Below, piece after piece: positions 46,912 through 55,760 of a stretch of 64,000 nt of DNA (positions are counted from its first letter, which is position 1; every line of letters begins with the position of its first letter). This stretch comes from Bacillus timonensis. Lineage in GTDB: Bacteria; Bacillota; Bacilli; Bacillales; Bacillaceae_L. The stretch covers positions 434,001 through 498,000 of the forward strand of contig JAIVAN010000003.1 of the NCBI GenBank assembly GCA_020171895.1. The letters run 5' to 3'. The notes beneath the pieces are model-generated. The model had not been told where the DNA came from. It worked only from the letters and a program-made list of their open reading frames with translations, and searched no databases. The position numbers and the translations under genes were made by a program.

Positions 46912-48315
46912 GTGAAGGAATTTGTAAGATTTTTACCGCCTATTCATGAATTACAAAAACACTCAAATCTTTCTAAAATTGTTCATACATATGATCTTTC
47001 AGAAGAAAGTGTCATCGAGCTTGTAAAAGCAGAGTTGGATAAAATAAGAACCGGGATATTATCTGGTACATTTCAAGGAAGTGAACCATCTAAAAGCTTT
47101 TTTATTGAAACACTTTTTAATAGGGTTGAAGTAGAAGCTGCGAATATGACTGAATTTTATTTAAGGAAGGTCATAAATGGGACAGGAACAGTATTACATA
47201 CAAATTTAGGACGAGCTCGTCTTAATGAAGCGGCAATTGAGAAGATGATAGAAGTAGCTAAGAACTATTCAAACTTGGAATACAACATAACCACTGGTAC
47301 AAGAGGATCTAGGCATGATGTTATTGAAGAATTAATAAAAAGGGTAACAGGTGCAGAAGCTGCAATGGTAGTAAATAATAATGCTGCAGCCGTTTTTCTA
47401 ATTCTTAATGCATTAGGTAAAGGGAGTGAAGTAATCGTATCAAGAGGACAATTAGTTGAAATAGGTGGCTCATTTCGAGTTTCATCTATTATGGAAGAAA
47501 GTGGAGCGATTTTAAAAGAAGTCGGAACGACAAACAAAACGCATATGAGCGATTATGAACTTGCAATCAATGAGAATACATCTATGATTATGAAAGTACA
47601 TACGAGCAATTTTAAAACAATTGGATTTACTAAAACGGTTGAAACAGAAGAATTGGTTAAGATAACACAAAAGCATGATCATCTAATTTTTTATGAAGAT
47701 CTTGGTAGTGGTGTTTTGTATGATTTTGCTAAACATGGAATTGGGGATGAACCTGTAGTTCGAGATGTAATTAAGTTAGGTGTTGACTTAGTTTCATTTA
47801 GTGGAGATAAATTATTGGGAGGCCCTCAAGCAGGTATAATTGCTGGTAAAAAAGAACTTATTTCTCAACTAAAAAAGCATCAACTTGCTAGGGTTTTAAG
47901 AGTGGATAAAATAACATTGGCTGCACTTGAAGCAACGTTGCATTGCTATGGAAAAACGGAAGAAAAGGTGAGGGAAATCCCTACAGTCAAAGATATTATA
48001 GAAGATACTAATATCATTAGAAATAAGGTTGATTGTTTTTGTTCGATGGTTAAAAATGCTTCACCTCAACTTGCTGTTTTTATAAAAGAAGATTTTTCAC
48101 AAGTTGGTGGTGGAACAATGCCTGATGTACAATTACCTACTGTTGTTGTAGAAATCACTCACCCAGTAAAAAGTTCACATGAACTTGCTAAACAACTCAG
48201 AGATCATTCGCCTAGTATTGTCTGTAGAATAAAACAAGAAAAAATAATCTTAGATTTTAGAACAATTAGTGAGGAGGATATTCCACTAATTGTCAGGGCA
48301 TTTAATCAAATCTAA
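46912..48315 (+). CDS. selA: L-seryl-tRNA(Sec) selenium transferase SelA
   Basis: A 467-residue PLP enzyme that converts Ser-tRNA(Sec) to Sec-tRNA using selenophosphate. The N-terminal tRNA-binding part begins VRFLPPIHELQKHS, then INGTGTVLHTNLGRARL near 85 and the PLP lysine in SFSGDKLLGGPQAG (about 295-308). GTG 46912 follows TTAGGAGA. TATAAT at 46872-46877 is a promoter candidate. Together with selB, selD and selC it completes the bacterial Sec pathway within 5.6 kb. Confidence 0.96.
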   Translation: MKEFVRFLPPIHELQKHSNLSKIVHTYDLSEESVIELVKAELDKIRTGILSGTFQGSEPSKSFFIETLFNRVEVEAANMTEFYLRKVINGTGTVLHTNLGRARLNEAAIEKMIEVAKNYSNLEYNITTGTRGSRHDVIEELIKRVTGAEAAMVVNNNAAAVFLILNALGKGSEVIVSRGQLVEIGGSFRVSSIMEESGAILKEVGTTNKTHMSDYELAINENTSMIMKVHTSNFKTIGFTKTVETEELVKITQKHDHLIFYEDLGSGVLYDFAKHGIGDEPVVRDVIKLGVDLVSFSGDKLLGGPQAGIIAGKKELISQLKKHQLARVLRVDKITLAALEATLHCYGKTEEKVREIPTVKDIIEDTNIIRNKVDCFCSMVKNASPQLAVFIKEDFSQVGGGTMPDVQLPTVVVEITHPVKSSHELAKQLRDHSPSIVCRIKQEKIILDFRTISEEDIPLIVRAFNQI

Positions 48316-48341
48316 AAAGCCACTAGAGTGGCTTTTTTTTG
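48314..48341 (+). terminator. intrinsic terminator after selA
   Basis: AAAAAGCCAC (48314-48323) pairs with GTGGCTTTTT (48328-48337), followed by more T residues. Confidence 0.88.
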
Positions 48342-48347
48342 TGAGAT

Positions 48348-48494
48348 TTACATATCATGTCCTTTATTATGTTTTTGTCTTGTATGATTATGGTTTTTTA
48401 CCTTCTTTGAACCACTTAAAGGCTCAGGTTGCCCTGGGTTGTCACCCTTTGGTGCATTCTTCCTCATATCCTTAAATGTATTTTTTTCACCCAT
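48348..48494 (-). CDS. sspP: Small acid-soluble spore protein P
   Basis: A 48-residue Ssp[21 protein letters not shown] is nearly identical to B. subtilis SspP, and it ends [12 protein letters not shown]. It is made in the forespore late in sporulation (sigma-G in B. subtilis). ATG at 48494 has GGAGGG ahead; the frame extends 35 codons upstream without support. It lies between selA and sspO on the minus strand. Confidence 0.93.
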   Translation of the reverse strand: MGEKNTFKDMRKNAPKGDNPGQPEPLSGSKKVKNHNHTRQKHNKGHDM

Positions 48495-48623
48495 TATTAA
48501 TCCCTCCTTCATATATAGGATGAAAAAATCGGCTGAAATTATGCAAGCAACAGTTTTCGAATGAAAATTAGATTGAAATGGAATGATAGAAATGTACATT
48601 TATACAGAAGGAGTTGACAACAA

Positions 48624-48878
48624 GTGCCCTATCATAAAAATAAACAACAAGCGTTCCAAGCTGCTCAGCAGGGGACTGAACAAGTTAAAGATGTTTACGA
48701 AGGTGTAGTGAAAGATGATCCTGATTATGGTTCTCATCTTAAACGATTAAAATCTGAAGTGAATGAAGCATATGAACAGATAAATAATGCGCTAGAGGTT
48801 GCTTCGGAAACACAGAAAGTACAGTTACAACAATTTCAGAATGATTTACAATCGATTGTAGATGAAGTTAACCAATGA
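48624..48878 (+). CDS. hypothetical 84-residue helical protein
   Basis: Not recognised. It is 84 residues, hydrophilic, rich in Gln and Glu, and predicted to be two long helices or a coiled coil (EVNEAYEQINNALEVASETQ, then KVQLQQFQNDLQSIVDEV). There is no membrane segment or cysteine. GTG 48624 is preceded by AGAAGGAG 10 bases away. It lies between sspP (divergent) and sspO (convergent), so a role in spores is possible by position only. Confidence 0.7.
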   Translation: MPYHKNKQQAFQAAQQGTEQVKDVYEGVVKDDPDYGSHLKRLKSEVNEAYEQINNALEVASETQKVQLQQFQNDLQSIVDEVNQ

Positions 48879-48896
48879 ATCTTTAACAATAAAAAG

Positions 48897-48920
48897 AAAA
48901 CCCGCTATAAGCGGGTTTTT
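48897..48920. terminator. bidirectional terminator between the 84-residue gene and sspO
   Basis: AAAACCCGC (48897-48905) pairs with GCGGGTTTT (48911-48919). Confidence 0.85.
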
Positions 48921-48936
48921 ACATGTCAGTCAGTTA

Positions 48937-49086
48937 TTATTGGTTTGTTTTACGCTTTTTGTTATTTTGACGTTGCTCTTCAGTCAAGGGTTCATTTGAA
49001 AATTCTTCATTATATCCAGCGCCAACCCCCTGCGCTTTTCCTGCATTCATACCTGGAATTACGTGATTTGCTTTACGTTTTGCCAT
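48937..49086 (-). CDS. sspO: Small acid-soluble spore protein O
   Basis: A 49-residue SspO too short for a long-ORF search. It begins [20 protein letters not shown] and ends [14 protein letters not shown], matching B. subtilis SspO (CotK). ATG at 49086 has a perfect GGAGGTGA ahead. GTATA, 18 bases, AAAACTA upstream on the minus strand is a weak sigma-G candidate. It stands next to acnA, divergent from it, as in B. subtilis. Confidence 0.93.
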   Translation of the reverse strand: MAKRKANHVIPGMNAGKAQGVGAGYNEEFSNEPLTEEQRQNNKKRKTNQ

Positions 49087-49190
49087 ATTAATCACCTCCA
49101 AAATTTAGTTTTTGTCGACAATAATTCTCGTATACATAAATTTATATGGACAATTAAAGTATTTGTAATAAGAAAAACTTATAAAACACA

Positions 49191-49206
49191 ATAACTTTCT
49201 TGTTAT
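49191..49206. promoter_or_regulatory. dyad in the acnA upstream region (CcpC-type candidate)
   Basis: ATAACTTTCTTGTTAT has ATAAC/GTTAT inverted ends, like the ATAA-TTAT dyad bound by CcpC ahead of B. subtilis citB. TTTACT (49206-49211), 17 bases and TAATAT (49229-49234) give a weak promoter just downstream. Confidence 0.45.
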
Positions 49207-49353
49207 TTACTTATGATTATGGATGTATTAATATAGTGACGTAGGGAATTTTGGTATGTAAACACGATATAAGTAATTCCTTAAACAAAAAGTATTCAGT
49301 TTCGACATTTCCTGTGAAACCGATTACTTATTTTATAAAAGGGGGTAATACAT

Positions 49354-52065
49354 ATGACAAAGAAAGATGTTTTTCAATCACGTTCATCTTTTCAAGTGAA
49401 TGGAAAAACTTACAACTTCTACAATTTAAAAGCGCTTGAAGATGCTAATGTAGGAAATGTTTCTCGTTTACCTTATTCGATCAAGGTATTATTAGAATCA
49501 GTTCTACGTCAAGTAGACGGAAGAGTAATTAAAAAAGAGCATGTTGAAAACTTAGCAAAATGGGGAACTGATGAGGTACAAGAAATTGATGTACCATTCA
49601 AACCTTCTCGTGTAATTCTACAAGACTTTACTGGAGTTCCTGCAGTAGTAGACTTAGCATCACTTCGTAAAGCAATGGCAGATATCGGTGGAGATCCTGA
49701 CAAAATCAACCCAGAAATTCCAGTTGATTTAGTTATTGACCACTCTGTTCAAGTAGATAAAGCTGGTACAGCTGATTCTTTACAATTTAATATGGACTTA
49801 GAATTTGAGCGTAACGCTGAGAGATATAAATTCTTAAGCTGGGCTCAAAAATCATTTGATAACTACCGTGCTGTTCCGCCAGCTACTGGTATCGTTCACC
49901 AAGTTAACTTAGAGTACCTAGCAAATGTAGTACATGCAGTTGAAGGTGAAAATGGTGAATTTGAAACATTCCCTGATACACTAGTTGGAACTGATTCTCA
50001 TACAACAATGATTAACGGTATTGGTGTTTTAGGTTGGGGAGTAGGTGGAATTGAAGCAGAAGCAGGAATGCTTGGTCAACCTTCTTATTTCCCAGTACCA
50101 GAAGTAATCGGTGTGAAATTAACAGGTGAACTTCCAAATGGTACAACTGCGACTGACTTAGCACTTAAGGTAACTCAAGTTCTTCGTCAAAAAGGAGTAG
50201 TAGGTAAATTCGTTGAGTTCTTCGGTCCTGGTGTTGCACAATTACCACTTGCAGATCGTGCAACTATTTCTAACATGGCTCCTGAATATGGTGCTACTTG
50301 TGGATTCTTCCCTGTTGACGGAGAAGCGTTAGAATATATGCGTTTAACTGGTCGTGATGAAGAAGCTATTAAAGTAGTAGAAGAATACTGCAAAGCAAAT
50401 GGATTATTCTATACACCTGACTTAGAAGATCCAATTTTCACTGACTTAGTTGAGATTGACCTTTCTGAAATTGAAGCAAACTTATCAGGACCAAAACGTC
50501 CACAAGATTTAATTCCGCTTTCGATGATGAAAGATTCATTCCATAAAGCATTAGCTGCTCCTCAAGGCAACCAAGGATTTGGATTGAATCCAACGGATGT
50601 TAACAAAGAAATTACTGTTAAATTCGAAGATGGTGAAGATGTAAACATGAAGACAGGTGCAATTGCAATTGCTGCAATTACAAGCTGTACAAATACGTCT
50701 AACCCATACGTAATGTTAGGTGCTGGTCTAGTAGCTAAAAAGGCAGTAGAAAAAGGATTAACAGTTCCAAAGTATGTTAAAACTTCTTTAGCTCCTGGAT
50801 CAAAAGTTGTTACGGGTTATTTGGAAGAAGCAAAACTACTACCTTACCTTGAGAAATTAGGATTTAACACTGTTGGTTATGGTTGTACAACTTGTATCGG
50901 TAATTCAGGTCCTTTAGCAGATGAAGTAGAAAAAGCTGTTGCAGAAAATGATTTACTAGTAACTTCAGTTCTTTCTGGTAACCGAAACTTTGAAGGACGT
51001 ATTCATCCGTTAGTAAAAGGAAATTATTTAGCTTCTCCTCCACTTGTTGTTGCATATGCATTAGCTGGAACAGTTGATATCGATTTACAAAAAGATGCAA
51101 TTGGTAAAGACAAAGATGGTAATGATGTATTCTTCAACGACATCTGGCCTTCAATGGCAGAAGTGAAAGAAGTTGTTAAACAAACAGTAACTCCTGAACT
51201 ATTCCGTAAAGAATACGAGCGTGTATTTGATGATAATGAGCGTTGGAATGCGATTGAAACAACTGACGATGCTCTTTATAAGTGGGATGAGTCTTCTACT
51301 TATATTCAAAACCCTCCATTCTTTGAAGGACTATCAGCTGAACCTGGTGAAGTAAAACCATTATCTGGTCTACGTGTAGTTGCTAAATTTGGTGATTCTG
51401 TTACAACTGACCACATTTCACCAGCAGGTGCAATTGGAAAAGATACTCCTGCAGGACGTTACTTACAAGAGAATGGTGTATCACCACGTGAATTTAACTC
51501 ATATGGTTCTCGTCGTGGAAATGACAGAGTAATGACTCGTGGTACGTTTGCAAACATCCGTATTCGTAATCAGGTTGCTCCAGGAACTGAAGGTGGCTGG
51601 ACGACTTACTGGCCAACTGGAGAAGTTATGTATATCTATGATGCTTGTATGAAGTACAAACAAGACCAAACAGGACTAGTTGTTCTTGCTGGTAATGACT
51701 ATGGAATGGGAAGCTCACGTGACTGGGCTGCGAAAGGTACAAACCTTTTAGGCATTAAGACTGTTATCGCTGAAAGCTTTGAGCGTATTCATCGTAGTAA
51801 CCTTGTATTAATGGGCGTATTACCACTCCAATTTAAACAAGGTGAAAATGCAGATGTTCTTGGATTAACTGGTAAAGAATCGATTGAAGTTCATATCGAT
51901 GAGACTGTTAAGCCTCGTGATTATGTGAAAGTAACGGCTACTGATGAAGAAGGTAACAAAAAAGAGTTTGAAGTTCTAGTTCGTTTTGATAGTGAAGTTG
52001 AAATTGATTACTACCGTCATGGTGGAATTCTTCAAATGGTACTTCGCGATAAGCTTAAAGGCTAA
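49354..52065 (+). CDS. acnA: Aconitate hydratase (aconitase A)
   Basis: A 903-residue TCA-cycle enzyme converting citrate to isocitrate. The three [4Fe-4S] cysteines are in [18 protein letters not shown] (about 445) and [14 protein letters not shown] (about 510). The C-terminal swivel domain has [14 protein letters not shown]. In B. subtilis CitB is bifunctional: without its cluster it binds RNA. AAAGGGGG precedes ATG 49354. The DNA between sspO and acnA holds a dyad and a weak promoter. Confidence 0.97.
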   Translation: MTKKDVFQSRSSFQVNGKTYNFYNLKALEDANVGNVSRLPYSIKVLLESVLRQVDGRVIKKEHVENLAKWGTDEVQEIDVPFKPSRVILQDFTGVPAVVDLASLRKAMADIGGDPDKINPEIPVDLVIDHSVQVDKAGTADSLQFNMDLEFERNAERYKFLSWAQKSFDNYRAVPPATGIVHQVNLEYLANVVHAVEGENGEFETFPDTLVGTDSHTTMINGIGVLGWGVGGIEAEAGMLGQPSYFPVPEVIGVKLTGELPNGTTATDLALKVTQVLRQKGVVGKFVEFFGPGVAQLPLADRATISNMAPEYGATCGFFPVDGEALEYMRLTGRDEEAIKVVEEYCKANGLFYTPDLEDPIFTDLVEIDLSEIEANLSGPKRPQDLIPLSMMKDSFHKALAAPQGNQGFGLNPTDVNKEITVKFEDGEDVNMKTGAIAIAAITSCTNTSNPYVMLGAGLVAKKAVEKGLTVPKYVKTSLAPGSKVVTGYLEEAKLLPYLEKLGFNTVGYGCTTCIGNSGPLADEVEKAVAENDLLVTSVLSGNRNFEGRIHPLVKGNYLASPPLVVAYALAGTVDIDLQKDAIGKDKDGNDVFFNDIWPSMAEVKEVVKQTVTPELFRKEYERVFDDNERWNAIETTDDALYKWDESSTYIQNPPFFEGLSAEPGEVKPLSGLRVVAKFGDSVTTDHISPAGAIGKDTPAGRYLQENGVSPREFNSYGSRRGNDRVMTRGTFANIRIRNQVAPGTEGGWTTYWPTGEVMYIYDACMKYKQDQTGLVVLAGNDYGMGSSRDWAAKGTNLLGIKTVIAESFERIHRSNLVLMGVLPLQFKQGENADVLGLTGKESIEVHIDETVKPRDYVKVTATDEEGNKKEFEVLVRFDSEVEIDYYRHGGILQMVLRDKLKG

Positions 52066-52077
52066 TATATTCACTTT

Positions 52078-52117
52078 AAGAACAGCTTTGTTTAAAAACA
52101 AAGCTGTTCTTTTTTTA
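52078..52117 (+). terminator. intrinsic terminator after acnA
   Basis: A long stem, AAGAACAGCTTTGTTT pairing with AAACAAAGCTGTTCTT, followed by T residues. Confidence 0.92.
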
Positions 52118-52197
52118 TTTACAATCAAAAACATACTTTTTTAAAAACAAATATGTTTTAATAAGTATATAAAAATATAAAGTTGGTGACATAACTG

Positions 52198-52617
52198 GTG
52201 TTAATGGATGCGATAAGGTTAGGTCCATTTTTAATTAAGTATATATGGATAGCTCTCCTTCTATCTGGTATAACTGCTTATCTAGCTATCGAATTACGAT
52301 TGATGAAAAAACCCGAATTAAAAAATCAACTTTTTTCTTATCTCTTAAATGGCATTTGGGTTTTACTTCTAACATACAAATTTAGTATTGTTTTATTTAG
52401 ACCAAGCATTATAATGACAAATCCAAAAGGGCTGATCTACTTTACTGGAGGGACAAAAGGTTTTTTCCTAGGGGTGATTTTAAGTATCGTATATATCAGT
52501 TTTAATGTAATAAGTAATAAGCTGCCTTTAAAACAGTCATTCACTGTACTTATTCAGGCCATTATCATATTTGTTATTGTTTATTATGTTCAGACGCTGT
52601 TTTTGTTTAACTTATAG
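52198..52617 (+). CDS. small polytopic membrane protein, function unknown
   Basis: A 139-residue protein with about four hydrophobic helices (LIKYIWIALLLSGITAYLAI, YLLNGIWVLLLTYKFSIVLF, GFFLGVILSIVYISFNVI, VLIQAIIIFVIVYYVQTLF) and a short RLMKKPELKNQ loop. I do not recognise the family. It starts at GTG 52198 after GGTGA. Its stop lies 11 bases before the thioredoxin-like yneN, so the two are probably one operon and may act together in extracytoplasmic thiol chemistry (inference). Confidence 0.75.
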   Translation: MLMDAIRLGPFLIKYIWIALLLSGITAYLAIELRLMKKPELKNQLFSYLLNGIWVLLLTYKFSIVLFRPSIIMTNPKGLIYFTGGTKGFFLGVILSIVYISFNVISNKLPLKQSFTVLIQAIIIFVIVYYVQTLFLFNL

Positions 52618-52628
52618 GAGGATTATAA

Positions 52629-53147
52629 ATGAAAATCAGTAAAATTATCGTTGTTGTTTTTTTATTAGGAATGGTTGGATATGCACTGTGGGAGGGTATC
52701 ATTAATAAACCTGCTGCTACTGGTGTAGAAATAGGAAACCAAGCACCTGATTTTTCTCTACAACAGATGGATTCAACAAATGTTAAGCTCTCTTCATTCA
52801 TTGGAAAAAAGGTGATTTTAAACTTTTGGGCTTCTTGGTGTGGTCCATGTGAAGCTGAAATGCCAGAGATGCAGGTGTTTCACGAAGAAAGTGGGGAAGA
52901 GGTTGTAATCCTTGCTGTTAACTTAACAACCACAGAAAAAGGATTAGATACTGTTACTGCTTATGTAAAAGAAAAAGAACTAGCTTTCCCAATTTTATTA
53001 GACGTAACAGGCACAGTTAATAATACCTATCAAGTATATTCATTACCAACATCTTTTTTCATTGATACAAAAGGTATCATTCAACATAAGGTAGTCGGTG
53101 CAATGACACTTGAAACAATGAAGAAATATACAGATAAGATGGATTAA
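52629..53147 (+). CDS. yneN: Membrane-anchored thioredoxin-like protein YneN (TlpA/ResA type)
   Basis: A 172-residue protein: N-terminal signal anchor (IIVVVFLLGMVGYALWEGI, about 6-24) and an external thioredoxin fold with NFWASWCGPCEAEMPEM, active-site Cys71 and Cys74, and cis-Pro in YSLPTSFFID. It resembles ResA and StoA, which act with CcdA in cytochrome c or spore cortex assembly; a ccdA gene lies at 38.4 kb. GGAGG precedes ATG 52629. It follows acnA in the order known from B. subtilis. Confidence 0.92.
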   Translation: MKISKIIVVVFLLGMVGYALWEGIINKPAATGVEIGNQAPDFSLQQMDSTNVKLSSFIGKKVILNFWASWCGPCEAEMPEMQVFHEESGEEVVILAVNLTTTEKGLDTVTAYVKEKELAFPILLDVTGTVNNTYQVYSLPTSFFIDTKGIIQHKVVGAMTLETMKKYTDKMD

Positions 53148-53181
53148 GTATATTAAGTTGAAATTGAAATTACACCATAGG

Positions 53182-53216
53182 AAGAGTCTGATTATGTTTA
53201 TCAGGCTCTTTTTATA
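53182..53216 (+). terminator. intrinsic terminator after yneN
   Basis: GAGTCTGAT (53184-53192) pairs with ATCAGGCTC (53200-53208, one wobble), followed by T residues. Confidence 0.8.
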
Positions 53217-53336
53217 TGTTACTGAATCCCCAATTAAAGCAAAGAGAGCTTTCTCATAAATAATTTTCCGAAATTTGTAATAAATTGAATGAATTGTGGG
53301 AATTACTACTATTACAAAAAAATTGGAGGATGAAAG

Positions 53337-53468
53337 ATGAGAAAATTAAGGAAGCAGTCATTTGAAGATTTAGTTTTAGAAAATAAGAAACAATTATTAA
53401 AAGATCAAGACGCATTAAACCGAATAGAAGATAGATTGGAAAAGAAATTATTAGATAAAGTTGAGTAA
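53337..53468 (+). CDS. FbpB-like small basic protein
   Basis: A 43-residue charged helical protein: MRKLRKQSFEDLVLENKKQL, then DALNRIEDRLEKKLL. The pattern matches the small basic proteins of the Fbp family (Fur-regulated helpers of the small RNA FsrA in B. subtilis). TTGGAGGATG precedes ATG 53337 by 8 bases. I did not find a convincing Fur box, so iron control is only a family-based guess. Confidence 0.65.
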   Translation: MRKLRKQSFEDLVLENKKQLLKDQDALNRIEDRLEKKLLDKVE

Positions 53469-53550
53469 TATTATTGGTTATTTTAACCACCTCTTTTCAT
53501 ACATGAAGCAGTAAAAATATAGCCATAATGTAGTAGAGGAGGGATTTACT

Positions 53551-53697
53551 ATGACACATCAAAGTAATGACAGACAATCTCACTTTAATCCAAACCATGT
53601 AGGTACTAAATCGAGAGGGTTTGGAGGAAATAAGGGTAAAAAAATGCAAGATAAATCAGGGCATCAACCACAGGTTATACAGACAAAAGGTGAATAA
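53551..53697 (+). CDS. sspN: Small acid-soluble spore protein N
   Basis: A 48-residue SspN too short for a long-ORF search. [20 protein letters not shown] and the C-terminal QVIQTKGE match B. subtilis SspN, whose gene is followed by tlp as here. AGAGGAGGG precedes ATG 53551. It is expected to be made in the forespore; a terminator separates it from tlp, although in B. subtilis the two are cotranscribed. Confidence 0.92.
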   Translation: MTHQSNDRQSHFNPNHVGTKSRGFGGNKGKKMQDKSGHQPQVIQTKGE

Positions 53698-53703
53698 TTG
53701 GTT

Positions 53704-53733
53704 TTAAAAAGGGTGTGAAAACACCCTTTTTTA
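53704..53733 (+). terminator. intrinsic terminator after sspN
   Basis: AAAAAGGGTGT (53706-53716) pairs with ACACCCTTTTT (53721-53731) across a 4-base loop. Confidence 0.88.
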
Positions 53734-53823
53734 CTTTAATGATTAATTTATTTTTATTTAAATATTTTATTTCATTTTTGGAACAATATTTATGTGTTAA
53801 TAAAAAATTAGGAGGAACTATCA

Positions 53824-54057
53824 ATGAATCAAAATCGTCCAAACCCAGATGATAGAAGTGATAATGTAGAAAAATTACAAGATATGGTCCAAAATACGAT
53901 TGAGAATATTGATGAAGCACAAGATACGATGCAATTTGCTTCACAAGAAGAGCGTGAGAGAATTGAGGCTAAAAATCATCGTCGAGAAGAAAGTATTCAA
54001 GCGATGAGAAATGAAATAAAGGATGAAGCCAATCAAAGAGAAAATGGATATAGATAA
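53824..54057 (+). CDS. tlp: Small acid-soluble spore protein Tlp
   Basis: A 77-residue charged helical protein: NRPNPDDRSDNVEKLQDMVQ, then NTIENIDEAQ and ERERIEAKNHRREESIQAMR. This is Tlp, a thioredoxin-like-named forespore protein with no thioredoxin motif. TAGGAGG precedes ATG 53824. It is adjacent to sspN and followed by a terminator. Confidence 0.94.
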   Translation: MNQNRPNPDDRSDNVEKLQDMVQNTIENIDEAQDTMQFASQEERERIEAKNHRREESIQAMRNEIKDEANQRENGYR

Positions 54058-54059
54058 AA

Positions 54060-54098
54060 AAAGCGACTGTGACATTGTATGTGTCCAGTCGTTTTTTC
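54060..54098 (+). terminator. intrinsic terminator after tlp
   Basis: CGACTG (54064-54069) pairs with CAGTCG (54086-54091), with ACA/TGT pairing inside, followed by six T residues. Confidence 0.82.
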
Positions 54099-54190
54099 TG
54101 TTACTAAAGTACTCTTTAACATTCGAAATTCTCTATCAATTGTGATACTATAATTTTAAAATATAGCATGACTGCGTAGGGAGAGAGACA

Positions 54191-54619
54191 ATGTTAATCT
54201 CAAAAAAAGAAGTTGAAGTAAGATATGCTGAAACAGATCAAATGGGGGTTGTGTACCACGCAAACTATCTAGTATGGATGGAGTTAGGGAGAACTCAGTT
54301 AATAAAGGATTTAGGTTTTAGTTATGCTCAAATGGAAAAAGAAGGGGTACTTTCCCCTGTAATTGACTTGCAAATAGCCTACAAAAGGCCACTGAGATAT
54401 GGTGATGTAGCTACTGTGAATACTTGGATAGATTATTATGACGGAATAAAAGTAGTTTATGGATATGAAATCTATACACCAACTGGTGAACTTGCTATCA
54501 AATCCACATCCTCACATGTTTGTGTGAAGGGTGATACTTTTAGACCTATTAGAATTAATAGACTTTTTCCAGAGTGGCATAATGCATACGAAAATGCGAA
54601 AAAACAAGGTGAGGAATAA
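54191..54619 (+). CDS. yneP: Acyl-CoA thioesterase YneP (hotdog fold, YbgC/FadM type)
   Basis: A 142-residue single-hotdog thioesterase. The active-site segment is VRYAETDQMGVVYHANYLVW (9-28), with the conserved Asp and the downstream HANY; VCVKGDTFRPIRI closes the domain. It hydrolyses acyl-CoA or acyl-ACP, substrate unknown. yneQ starts at the next base after its stop. Confidence 0.93.
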   Translation: MLISKKEVEVRYAETDQMGVVYHANYLVWMELGRTQLIKDLGFSYAQMEKEGVLSPVIDLQIAYKRPLRYGDVATVNTWIDYYDGIKVVYGYEIYTPTGELAIKSTSSHVCVKGDTFRPIRINRLFPEWHNAYENAKKQGEE

Positions 54620-54919
54620 ATGGCATTTGGGATAAATAGGGAGGAACTTTTAACATGGAAGAAACAAGTGAATGACGGAAAAATTGCTTTTCTTACACAT
54701 TATTGGCAGCACCCTAGATATGAGCATATTAAAACTGTGACCAAAGTAGGTTGTTCCGACCTTGAGAAATTAATAGCTTGGGGTTATAAATATAACTTAA
54801 AAAAAGAATGGATACATAATCGTTTAAAATACCCTCACTTTGATTTAATTGGTGAGATACAAAAAGACATTCTTAAAGTAGAAGGGTTAGAAGAGCATAT
54901 CCAAAAATTTAGGATGTAG
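54620..54919 (+). CDS. yneQ: YneQ family protein
   Basis: A 99-residue soluble protein (MAFGINREELLTWKKQVNDG, then FLTHYWQHPRYEHIKTVTKV). Size and place directly after yneP fit B. subtilis YneQ, of unknown function. It is translationally coupled to yneP. No catalytic motif is evident. Confidence 0.87.
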   Translation: MAFGINREELLTWKKQVNDGKIAFLTHYWQHPRYEHIKTVTKVGCSDLEKLIAWGYKYNLKKEWIHNRLKYPHFDLIGEIQKDILKVEGLEEHIQKFRM

Positions 54920-54970
54920 TAAGAAGGTTTAACTCTACATTCAATGACTTGTAAAGTAGGGGGAAACCGA

Positions 54971-55132
54971 ATGAGATGTGGATCAAAATGTTTTATTGTT
55001 GAAATGGAAATAAAGGGAGAAAAGCAAATCAAGCCAGTCATAGCCAGAACGCCAATAGATGCAAGAAAAACAATTAGGTTAGAATATGGAGCAGAGGCTA
55101 AAATCTTCTCAGTTATTGAGGAAAAAAAGTGA
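54971..55132 (+). CDS. hypothetical 53-residue protein
   Basis: Not recognised. It is 53 residues, MRCGSKCFIVEMEIKGEKQI at the start, with a CxxxC near the N-terminus and a mixed alpha/beta pattern. ATG 54971 is preceded by AGGGGG 8 bases away; the frame runs nine codons further upstream. It may be cotranscribed with yneP-yneQ, as no terminator intervenes. Confidence 0.6.
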   Translation: MRCGSKCFIVEMEIKGEKQIKPVIARTPIDARKTIRLEYGAEAKIFSVIEEKK

Positions 55133-55193
55133 CAACTTTGGTATGAACAGGAATTCTCTTCCTTCAAAAAAAAAGAGTAACAAAAATAGCTAA

Positions 55194-55230
55194 AGCGTGT
55201 CTACTCGTTCAGTAGACACGCTAATTTTTA
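55194..55230. terminator. bidirectional terminator between the 53-residue gene and yneR
   Basis: AGCGTGTCTAC (55194-55204) pairs with GTAGACACGCT (55212-55222), a strong 11-bp stem with T residues on the plus side and a short T run on the minus side. Confidence 0.8.
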
Positions 55231-55272
55231 TTACTTTGAAAAAGGATTAAATAGGAAATAGAATTAACAGTC

Positions 55273-55563
55273 CTATTTAATATATTCAAATTCAGGTTCA
55301 TTAAGCCTTTCACTAAAAGTCACCGATAGAGAATGATTTTTAAAATACCATTCGTCATCATGCTCAATGAAAAAAGTGATGTCCTTTTTTGAATATATTG
55401 CGATTGGGTTTTCTGGAGTGTCTTTTGAAATACCTAGAGAAAGCCCAGGTTGAAACGTACTAAATCCTCCATATCTTACATAAAACCGAATAGAATCTCC
55501 AGATTGTAAGGCTAGTTCTTCAACATACCAATTAAATGCTTGTTCGTTAACAGTTAAATTCAT
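55273..55563 (-). CDS. yneR: HesB-like protein YneR
   Basis: A 96-residue protein of the HesB/IscA-like fold (VRYGGFSTFQPGLSLGISKD, then FFIEHDDEWYF). It lacks the three cysteines of true A-type iron-sulfur carriers, so an iron-sulfur role is not supported. The ATG at 55563 has GAGGAG ahead; the frame extends 22 codons upstream. It corresponds to B. subtilis YneR, which lies beside plsY. Confidence 0.88.
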   Translation of the reverse strand: MNLTVNEQAFNWYVEELALQSGDSIRFYVRYGGFSTFQPGLSLGISKDTPENPIAIYSKKDITFFIEHDDEWYFKNHSLSVTFSERLNEPEFEYIK

Positions 55564-55760
55564 ATACAACTCCTCTGAAAATTTACTTGGTGTATCTTTA
55601 TTATAGAGAATAGACCATATATATAGCAATTATGTTAGATTATTATGAAGTTAGATTGTATTTTTAAAATTTTTTATAAAAATTGCAGGGTTTTTATTTT
55701 TACTTTCGTCTAAATAATTGTAAATCATTAAGAGATCATTTGCGAGATAGGAGGGAGCCA

